DNA of 64,000 nucleotides, from contig CM043955.1 of NCBI GenBank assembly GCA_014529385.2, forward strand, positions 142,836,140 to 142,900,139. Direction: 5' to 3'. The notes under the pieces were generated by a model. It saw only the letters and a list, made by a program, of their open reading frames with translations. It made no database searches and had not been told where the DNA came from. Positions 56,583 through 64,000 of this stretch are shown piece by piece (the stretch's first letter is position 1; every line of letters begins with the position of its first letter). The translations under genes and the position numbers were made by a program. This DNA is from Adiantum capillus-veneris (Eukaryota > Streptophyta > Polypodiopsida > Polypodiales > Pteridaceae).

Positions 56583-57059
56583 TCAGTCTGAAATACCGGC
56601 AGGCGGTATTGTTTTGTCATACCTGAACCTGAACCTGAGAAGGCGAAGTGTGTTGATGTCTCGTGGCATCAATCTTGTCCTATGGGCGTGGGCCGAGAGA
56701 ATGTAGCTGTCCTGGAAAAGCTCTACAAAAAATCCTCGGCGGACTCGTGCAAGCACCCCATTGCACTTCGAGACCACCGAAAATTCAGGTTGTGTTGCTC
56801 GCAAATCTCGCGAACAACTCTCTGGAATGGTAGTGTAGGTATTGCCAATGAAATGTGCTTTTGGAGCTTACGAAGTTCGAGTGGAACTCTCCTATTCTGC
56901 TCGTATCTTCTTCTTCGCATTTTTGCCCATAAACTGCGGCATGATCTTTCCTGGAATCACCTGCGATGTTGACAGTTGCACTGTAGACGAGCTAGCTTGG
57001 CCCTGCGTACCAGACTGGCTAGGATAAACCTTCCTTGCTGTTTGCTTTGTGCGGGCCAT
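56583..57059 (-). pseudogene. Divergent histone H3-like gene of element T
   Basis: ATG at 57059 gives MARTKQTARKVYPSQSG; residues 1-9 of mature H3 are exact, including K4 and K9, but S10 is Val. The tail is about 10 residues longer than canonical and Ser/Gln-rich. The histone fold is aligned without gaps: ELRKLQK, LPFQRVVREICEQHN, FRWSRSAMGCLHESAEDF, VELFQDSY, AHAHRTRLMPRDI. The His and Asp used in the H3-H3 four-helix bundle are kept. A Trp in loop 1 and 'AED' recall CENH3, but loop 1 is not lengthened. The fold is read one frame over between an A5 run (near 56921) and a T6 run (near 56730), so two single-base indels compensate. The stop TGA (56585-56583) is followed in frame by the Ulp1 ATG. 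Confidence 0.85.
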
Positions 57060-57150
57060 GACCTGAACGAGGAGAATGCGAGGAAATATAGTAATCTGGA
57101 TGTGGGTAAAAAGTCAAAGTGACTAGAGACACTTCGGAAAAAACAATGAG

Positions 57151-57193
57151 AAAAAAAAAAGGGGGGGGGGGGGGGGGGGGGGGGTGGGGGGGG
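57151..57193. repeat. A10-G24-T-G8 homopolymer tract
   Basis: Directly readable. Sits in the leader of the H3-like gene, as T10/C-tract on the transcript strand. Confidence 0.95.
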
Positions 57194-57358
57194 TTTATAT
57201 TAGCAGAATAAGTATAATGAGAAGAGGCGGCTGCATTAATCATGACATCGCGAGGTATGATGAGAAGCGTACGAGCATAATGATTACGCGCCATGTGCCA
57301 CATCGAGACTCAAGCGATATTGATGGTGATGAAATTAGTGGCACTTCCTATTTGCGGG

Positions 57359-57835
57359 GTGGCACGACGAGGAAAGAAGCGCCCCAACGGGTTGCCCTAG
57401 CAACAATGGTATGTCGCGGCGCAACGCGAGGAGGCGGACCAGAGTACTCTGCATTGGTCCTAACGCGTTCTAACGAGACAACAAGCTGTCGCACCAAAAC
57501 ATGATAGCGGTGCTTTTGTGGAGCGGCGGCACCAGTTTTGCGTTGTGGCGCGACCCTTCCACGGCGGTTGACACGTGGCGTAATCATCACGGCGAGGGCA
57601 TGATGCATGCGTGGCACGACAAAAAAGGCATCGCGGCACAACGCGAGGAGGCAGACGTGAGTACTCTGGACTGGCCGTATCGCGTTGTGCCGCGACGCCT
57701 TTTTTGTCGCACCACAACGCGATAGCAGTGCTTTTCTGGTGTGGCGGCACTAGTTTCGCATTGTGGCGCGACCGTTCCACGGCGGCTGACACATGATGTA
57801 ATCATCACGGCTACTGCATGATGCACGTAGGCCCC
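57359..57835. repeat. CpG-rich tandem duplication with hairpin
   Basis: Two imperfect copies of a ~215-250-bp unit; anchors CGCGGCGCAACGCGAGGAGG at 57415 and CGCGGCACAACGCGAGGAGG at 57632. Both contain GTGGCGCGACC.TTCCACGGC. 57617-57645 and 57681-57709 form a 29-bp inverted repeat with one mismatch and a 35-base loop. Confidence 0.85.
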
Positions 57836-57958
57836 ATGATGCATGTCAATCGATGTCATCATTGTCCTCGGGAGTCCTATAAATATGACTTGCTCCCCCA
57901 TTTGCCCTTTGTTTGGATGTTGTGCTCTCTTGTCTATCTTCGCTTTTGAATTTCCGTT

Positions 57959-59562
57959 ATGGACCCCTTCAATGTTGAAGCAGAGGAGGAAGTGCAAACT
58001 ATCTCATTTTCTATACCACATTGGGCTTCAGCAGCGCGAGACAGAGATCAGGCCGATGTTCAATCCAGATTTTTCTTTGCATGAGTGGATTGTCTCCGTG
58101 CAACATTACCTATCAGGTTTTGAGCAGACCTACCAGCAGCAAATGTCTGGTGGCATTGTTGAGATACAAGGAGTTCGTTTTGCTCACATGAAGGATATCA
58201 ATTCAGACTCCTCCAAGAAACACATATTTTCTAGGAGTTGCCTGCCAGTGCACTTGCGGAGAACAGACTACAAGTGTACACTTCATAACCGCAAGTGTCG
58301 AGTGGCTGAATATTATGTACGTTTTATTTTATATTTGCATTTAATTTTGGATGAGCATGTTGATGCTGCAGAGGCCTCGCTAGAGGATCAGACTGGGGAG
58401 GGTCAAGAGCCCAAGTCTCGGGGAAGCCTTGCCTTGCAGGTTTCAGAGGGAGTCTAGCTTCATGAGGGTGCTTTGCCTACTAGTGTTCTACCTACCATAC
58501 CTATTGGTGATTTGCAGTATGTCATGCTTAACGACATTATGGAGCTTTTTGACCTTCGAGAGGACTATTGCCTTGCCATTGTGGCACAGAATCTTGAGAG
58601 GCTGATGCTTTCATTGACCCTGAGCACAACAAGTATTCTATTATAGATGCCCATGTAAATGACGATGAGTTCGTTGACCCCGCAAGTGCACTTGTGATGA
58701 TTTACAATGATGTTGCTAGGTATGAGCGCACGCTTCCAACAGAACTGGAGTTCATGGAAGTGCAAAAAGAGCTAGGCATTGAAGAAATGGGTAAGGCAAG
58801 CACTTCTTCATCATCTTTGGCCTCAACCTCCAATGCGCCCACTGGAGGTCAGGGCGGCATCAACCTATGGAATGAGGACTTACTTGAGGAAGATGAAAAC
58901 CAGAAGGTAATTTTTTTTTATTTGCCTTACTTTTTTGATTTCTACTTATCTCATTTCATAACTTTAATTTGTTGCAGTTAGTGGTATATGATGATACCTT
59001 CATTCCTCGCCCTCGTGGACGAGGCATGGGTGATTTAGGGAAGAATTCCTCTCTCGGCCAATACTTAAAGAATCTTAAGTATTCGAGTTTTTTGGTCTTC
59101 CATTCGTCCTTCTCCAATGACAACGCGGAGCTACCCTTGATGACGTTGAAGACACTTTCAAGATATTTAGGAGGGGCCGTCATTAGGTGGAACGCAGATA
59201 AAATAATGCTTTTAGAAAAAAAGGCCGCATAGTATATGTTTGGCCAAGGGCCAGGAATGTATGGTTTGCGTAGTCGCTATTTTTTGACCCAAGCAGCATA
59301 CAGTTTGGCATGCGGAATCACTGACCCTGCGCAATTACTAGAGTATGACAAGCATGCTATGTTTTGCAATAAACAACCAATTGCGCATCTGCATACTGAA
59401 GAAATGTCTCTTGTGGCTGTGGAGGTGCAGACAAATGTACTGTCAACAAACGAACCTGCAGGACTAGGTTGCAAAAGACCAAGGCAAGAAGAAGACGATA
59501 ACACACAGCAGGCAAAAAGGCCAGAATATTTTGTAACTTTTCCTGGCGAAGATGAAGAATAG
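57959..59562 (+). pseudogene. Element T rightward gene, unknown protein with NLS-like end
   Basis: ATG at 57959 (MDPFNVEAEEEVQTISFS) behind a good TATA box. A shift near 58045 leads to FNPDFSLHEWIVSVQHYLSG..KDINSDSSKKHIF..CLPVHLRRTDYKC (to 58457). TAG at 58455, then LHEGALPTSVLP; a second shift near 58600 restores the first frame (FIDPEHNKYSIIDAHVNDDEF). A 71-bp GT-AG intron, 58907-58977, splices in phase 0 to LVVYDDTFIPRPRGRGMGDL. TAG at 59230 interrupts before YMFGQGPGMYGLRSRYFLTQ. The C-terminus has KRPRQEEDDNTQQAKRP, a bipartite-type nuclear signal. No domain recognised. The two compensating shifts parallel those in the H3-like gene. Confidence 0.6.
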
Positions 59563-59839
59563 AGAAGCTCCAATGTATACTGTCGATGCCAAAAAATAGT
59601 ACATTTTCTATCAAAACAATGAGTACATTATGTTTCTCACTTTTGTGACTGGTTGTCTTCTCTTGGCACAAAAAGTTATATTGTGTTACAATGCGCTATC
59701 TTTAGGAAGTCTCAAACAACTTGGGTCGGAGTTTTCCAAGTTTTTCCAATGCGTTCTTTTTGAAGTCGCCACTCTACATGTCGCGATGCCGCAGAAGATG
59801 CCTCCCATATTTCCTTCTTCCGTCGTATGCTTGCTAATC
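59563..59839. other. Convergent intergenic region of element T
   Basis: 277 bp between the two convergent stop codons; presumably 3' untranslated sequence of both genes. No feature beyond AT-rich runs. Confidence 0.6.
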
Positions 59840-62346
59840 TCATTGCTTGGCCAATTTGATTTTCTTTGACACATTCCTTTTGGTGTGTTCTATGCATAAT
59901 TTTTCTATAAGTCCATTGATGTAGTTCCTCCACACTGTTGGCTTTGTTTGCACCACCTCCGTGACGAGTGTGGTTGAAATAGCTAGTACGGGCTTGGTAG
60001 TGAGTTTTCTCCATACCTTGTGTAGACCATATAGCCAAGCTACCATACTGCCTAGCAAACCAAGGCATGTGGTTGCATATGATATGCTGCAAAAAAAAAC
60101 CAGCAATATGGAATCCAAACTTTTCCACACGTTTGTTGTGCGAGTCTTTGCTGCACCATTGTCTGCATGGTCAACCACTGCATTGTGCAGGTTTCTCCAT
60201 CGGTTGTATCTCAATGTCAACCTTTCCTGAGCACTTTGGCTTTTGCGTTGTCTGCCACTTGTTGGCATCGACAAGAAGAGACGGGATTTCACACCACCAA
60301 TAGCCAACTTCTTTGGCACATCTCGACCATTCTTAGACCTCTTCTCGTCCTGCTCTATTTTCACATGTCCTCCATGCAAGCCCATATATGAGAAAACTGT
60401 TTTCAATGATAATATAGCCCTTTGTTTTTCTGATGTTGGCCGAGTGGTCCAAGCAAAACAAATGTACAGAAACATAAGTTTCTCAATGATTCTGCAGAGT
60501 GCATGCATCGTGCAAATATGTACTCTGGATAGTGGAATATCCAACACTGGGCGGAAGTTAAGGTCCTGCAAGTGCCTGTCCGGTGCTCTCCTCCAATTTC
60601 TTTTGTCAAGACCAATGACTCCTCCCATGCAATACAAACAAGGGCTTTTACTTGTTGCTCCTTTTGAGATGTTGTACATACACTTTAGGGTTTTGAGATC
60701 TCCAACCATATGCCACTCTACTGTGTATGAACCCATGCCTAATACATCGAGTGTCTTTCCATTTCTCTGTTCGCTTATGACTTCAGGAATACTTGTTTGA
60801 TGGAAAACCCAGTTAAGAATATTGAAATTCTCTGTAGGCACTTGAAATGGGAAAACCAAACCAATCAAATGAAACATGTCTAACCATTTTTTAAAGCAAA
60901 AACTTGTTGATATCAAACCTTGAATGTGGATAATAAAAAATATTGTTTTCAGATTGCACGCTAAATTTTCTAGGGTCGTCTGAAGCAATGCTTTCATCTA
61001 ATGCTCTATTCATTAGTGTTATTGTGACACGCTCAACCTTTGTCTCTTTCACTAGCTCACACTCATCCAGTTTAAGCACAGACTTCAAGACTCCATTGCA
61101 TTCCTCTTGAGAAACCTCAAACAATTGGACAATATATGTCTGCAAAGCTACTAAATCATAAAATATATTATTGTATTTGTCATAGACCACTTCCTCTGCT
61201 GATGGCGATCTATACATTGCTTCAATGTGAAAAGGAGTCCTCAATGTTCGAAGCACTTCCTGGTTGACCTCCAGTCTTGTCTTTCGAAAGGAGAAAGGAT
61301 TTGGCAGCAACGTGTGCTTGAGATTGAACTTCTTACTTTGTTGCTGCATAGTTCTGTAAACACAAAATTAAGTAAATGGACTATTTTCAAGTTTTCAAAT
61401 GCTACACATATCCAATATACCTAAAAATTGCAGACATTTGATTTGACAGGTGAAGACAATTGATTCAAACACCAGACATACCTAAAAATTGCAGAATAAC
61501 CTTTGTTGGATATTTCGGCTTCATCCAGAATTGATTGAACATAACGTGTTTGGAGTTCATTCTGTTTCAAAAGAGTGTCAAGTTGCTTAGCAACAATCTT
61601 GCAGTAGCGCTTATCGTCCAAAAGTCCGGCGACATCTTTGCGTTTTAGTATGAGACCATAAAGAATTGAAGAAGTTGGTGTGTTGCTGTCAATATTTGAC
61701 TGAGGATGTAACAACAATCTACGCATAAATATGAAAAGGAAGATATAAAACTACAAATGTAAAGATGAATTAAACCTGCTTGAATGGTAATTTTACTTGA
61801 TTGCTTTAACCCTCTTCTTCAAACCCCCAGAACCAACCTTCAGCTGTTCAATGTCTCGTGAGTGTCGTTCTCTTAACCGAGGACCCAAGACAGTATTTTT
61901 TTCTCTGAGATCCTGCGTGAGCTGCATGATGCTTTCGTCCTTGCCTTTCAGTTGCTGAGCGCACTCTGTCACAGTTTGCTTCAAGCAAAAGTTTTCTTTG
62001 TGTGCAAGGTCTCTCTCAAGCTTAAGAATATCACTTTGGCCGCCAAATGCTTGGTGTAGCCATATAAACCAGAATAATTATCTCCTACATAGTTCAGCAA
62101 TGACGTTATGTTTGTGAACGGTGGAGTTGAGTTGGTGATAGGATGCTCAGGATATATCCTGCCATCCACCCAAAGATCGACACTTTTTCTACCTTGAAAT
62201 CGGAAGTTCTCTTTTGAAGCTTCAGAAAGGATGCCTGGCTTATTCTTCTTGTGGAGGGGCTCATATTCTCTGGACAGTTCGATATGCATATGATACACAT
62301 TGTTTTGACTCCTCGTCTGAGTTCTATGTGAAGATGATAATGACAT
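59840..62346 (-). pseudogene. Element T leftward gene: coiled coil plus transposase-like region
   Basis: Likely start 62346 (MSLSSSHRTQTRSQ). First exon holds SVDLWVDGRIYPEHPI, then after a shift near 62055 a coiled coil (ILKLERDLAHKENFCLKQTV, ..KDESIMQLTQDLREK). Introns 61719-61796 (78 bp) and 61354-61481 (128 bp) have GT-AG ends. Exon 61353-60891 reads MQQQSKKFNLKHTLLPNPFS. A shift at an A6 run near 60890 leads to the main C-terminal frame: GMGSYTVEWHMVGDLKTLKC, ATSKSPCLYC, LSRVHICTMHALCRIIEKL, GLHGGHVKIEQDEKRSK, IGGVKSRLFL, LHNAVVDHADNG. The GDLKxL..CLYC pattern recalls uncharacterised eukaryotic transposase-like proteins, so it is the best transposase candidate here. DDE residues could not be assigned. 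Confidence 0.55.
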
Positions 62347-62709
62347 TGAGATGGCTTGGTGAATGAGAAAGCTCAAAATAGAGGAGAGCGCAAGAGTGGA
62401 GCAAATGGAAGAGAGCTCAAGGGAGGAGACTGTGCGCGGGCGGAAAGCAAGAGAGATGTGAAAATGAGGAGAATAATAACATCAATGCACCTCATTGAGC
62501 GCCAAATCTTAGTTTTGAAAAATCCAAAAGATTGAGACAATCGGAGTTCAATTCGGTGAGCCGTCGTATGTTATCATTGTCTGTACACTTTTTGAGAGTT
62601 TTAATAAACGTACCCCCCAAATCTGATATCCGAGTTTTTTTGAAAGTGAATATCAAAAATGAAATTAGAGACTTTTTATTATCTCTCTAAGCTGACCTGG
62701 CATTTCTTA
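62347..62709. other. Element T right subterminal and promoter region
   Basis: Upstream of the leftward gene; purine-rich near 62370-62460, AT-rich toward the end. No gene. Confidence 0.6.
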
Positions 62710-62744
62710 CAAGGCCCATTTTTTAGTCCAAACTTTTCCTAATG
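62710..62744 (-). repeat. Element T right terminal inverted repeat
   Basis: Reverse complement begins CATTAGGAAAAGTTTGGACT then AAAAAATGGGC. Confidence 0.85.
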
Positions 62745-64000
62745 TAGGCTCTAACAACCCACTCGCTTTCATGACTATTTGTATATTATGTACATATTTC
62801 TTCTCACATCTCTTCAAATCGTCTAGCTTTGTAAGACATATTGATCCATTTCTTGCTACCAAGGAGCCCATAGAAAAGTTTTTCGCCCATTTTTGGATCA
62901 TGCAAGAACTTTTTCTTTTTGTACCACTGCAATCTCGCTTTACAATGGTACTTGGCTAGAATCCATCATTCCCTATGATCATGAAACTCTTTACTCACCT
63001 TTGGTAGAGGATGATCTTGAGGTTGTCATGATTTTTTCATGGTTTACACAAACTATGAAAAATTTAACAACATGTTTACCATCTTTGCTTCGTATCTAGG
63101 CATAAGTTGAACCATCATCCATTAACTTTGTTTCCATATAAACTCCCACAATGTAGGGCTACCCAAGGATAAGATGATAGGAGGATGTGTCTTGTATAAA
63201 TAAATTTTGTTCAACCTTTACATTACCTGTTGTCACCTTTACACTTGGATATGCTGCATACAGTTCACCTGATGAATTGTTTGTCACTTTGACCATCCAC
63301 CCATGTTCTGTGTTGATTGGCCATTTACATTTGTTGTAGACAAGTTTTGACATTATATTTATTTTAGACCCATGGTAAATTAAGAAAATAAATGGTTATT
63401 CAAGATCACCTACCTTGACTAATGTCTCTGTAGTAGCTCACGCCCAGTGGCTTCTAGACTATTGGCTCCTAGGAAAGCTTTGAGATTCCTCTCCATCATC
63501 AGCAAATTTCACTTTTAACATTCCAAGAAGACTAGTAAGATCCTACAATAGCTTCATCACCTTCTTCAGCTTGCACCTCTACTCCTTGTGTCTTTACAGA
63601 ATCACCTTCATCTTGTGGGTGAATAGCCTCTCCAAGTTTTTACCTCTTTCTCCTGATGATGTCAATAATTTATTTATGGAATTTACACTTGGCTATGCCA
63701 GGCACCTCCCCCAAAGTAAACTCAACCTTGTTGTTCCAAATCCTCTCTTCTAGCACTTTATTCAAGTCTGTAGCAAGCTCAATGTCAGATTGCAATTTGC
63801 AATCTGGTCCTTTTGGCTTACCTTTTGTTGGCTCCTTATTCTTCCCTATTGTAGAGTCCCCATGGTCAGTGAAGGCGGGTCTTATGTTGGTGGCACTCGT
63901 GAATGTGCTTCATCATTCCTCCATCCACTTCTTGTAGCTCTTTTTGAACGCCATTTATCGCAATTTTTGTGTCTACGCTTTTCTTTTACAATGGATTCAT
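62745..64000 (-). pseudogene. G2 protease and gag-side linker (continues past window)
   Basis: Minus strand. 63159-63353 encodes KCKWPINTEHGWMVKVTNNS and LYAAYPSVKVTTGNVKVEQN, ending YHLILG, the protease half homologous to 3759-3984. 62820-63300 matches 3540-3984 and 63400-63720 matches 21430-21740, so G2 gives the uninterrupted order that proves the split of G1. The active-site segment near 63355-63440 is degraded. Gag lies beyond 64000. Confidence 0.78.

Larger units (their letters stand above)
57060..57958. promoter_or_regulatory. Divergent promoter region of element T
   Basis: 899 bp between the two start codons. On the minus side TATAAA lies at 57194-57199, about 135 bp upstream of the H3-like ATG; on the plus side TATAAATAT is at 57878-57886, about 75 bp upstream of the ATG at 57959. 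Between them is a CpG-rich tandem duplication. A10 followed by G24, T, G8 (57151-57193) lies in the predicted H3-like leader. Confidence 0.65.
54870..62744. mobile_element. Element T: 7.9-kb TIR transposon with histone H3-like/Ulp1 genes
   Basis: Both termini read CATTAGGAAAAGTTTGGACT inward (left from 54870; right, reverse strand, from 62744), with a further A-rich stretch of partial identity. Its flanks rejoin as one G2 sequence collinear with the uninterrupted G1 copy at about 3360-3560, so the boundaries are independently supported. I could not find a matching target duplication (ATTTTGAG versus TAGGCTCT). Gene order: leftward H3-like/Ulp1, rightward NLS-bearing protein, then a convergent leftward transposase-like gene. 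The 452-bp MITE at 34284 shares its ends. Superfamily unknown; Ulp1 genes occur in some MULE and Zisupton/KDZ elements, the latter with 8-bp duplications. Confidence 0.82.

Noticed and set aside
56583-57059. Host CENH3 gene
   Set aside because: It lies inside the inverted-repeat element, loop 1 has canonical H3 length, and it is frame-linked to a transposon-type Ulp1; CENH3 resemblance is limited to a Trp and AED.
58317-58371. 55-bp intron (GTACGT..TGCAG) in the rightward gene
   Set aside because: Shorter than usual plant introns and the sequence can be read through in frame; kept as coding with doubt.
54870-62744. Endogenous giant virus or Maverick insertion
   Set aside because: No capsid, packaging ATPase or polymerase B motif seen; genes have plant-like introns and the block has short inverted repeats matching a MITE.

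Overview
This is nuclear DNA of a land plant with a large, transposon-rich genome. I found no convincing host gene: nearly every base that can be explained belongs to a transposable element. The plant assignment rests on LTR retrotransposons primed by initiator tRNA-Met and tRNA-Asp, a chromodomain gypsy element, two CACTA (TNP2/DUF4218) remnants, long GT/GA/CT microsatellites and short GT-AG introns. The style of the gypsy proteins would fit a fern, another seed-free plant or a gymnosperm. That last step is impression, not proof.

Left half (1-34 kb). The 3' end of a gypsy polyprotein (3-848) and an LTR-like tract are followed by a CACTA transposase fragment (2.1-3.3 kb). A minus-strand gypsy element (G1, protease, gag and LTR edge) is split by element A, a 17.3-kb LTR retrotransposon at 3985-21317 with a perfect 5-bp target duplication (TCATC). 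Element A has gag and protease but no recognisable reverse transcriptase or integrase. Its long leader carries ~299-bp tandem repeats, each marked by the palindrome GAGTCTATCGCGATAGACTC. A nearly intact copia element (6994-12732, target duplication TACAC) sits inside that leader. LTR divergence by hand count is about 4.5% for A and about 2% for the copia, agreeing with the nesting order. Then come gypsy debris, a tract matching the 5S rRNA internal promoter, and a deleted chromovirus (element B, ~26.9-33.3 kb) with a U3-less left LTR.

Middle (34-50 kb). A 452-bp foldback MITE (34284-34735), a minus-strand gag-only LTR element (J, 36066-40834) with a large GT expansion in one LTR, a second CACTA remnant (41.9-45.3 kb), a ~400-bp tandem array with a run of 34 C, a LINE-like fragment and a plus-strand gypsy gag-protease fragment.

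Right end (50.8-64 kb). A second minus-strand G-family gypsy (G2: integrase, RNase H, RT, then protease and gag linker) carries two nested DNA elements. One is 1.3 kb, flanked by TTAA (53143-54463). The other, element T (54870-62744, 7.9 kb), has terminal inverted repeats shared with the foldback MITE. Element T is the outstanding find. It encodes a divergent histone H3-like ORF whose reading frame runs into a Ulp1-like (C48) cysteine protease, a divergently transcribed protein with a basic nuclear-signal-like end, and a convergent multi-exon gene with a coiled coil and a transposase-like region. Spliceable 71-128-bp introns keep phase in several places, but frameshifts and stops show that this copy is damaged or contains base-call errors. 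A transposon carrying a histone-fold/Ulp1 unit is, as far as I know, not described.
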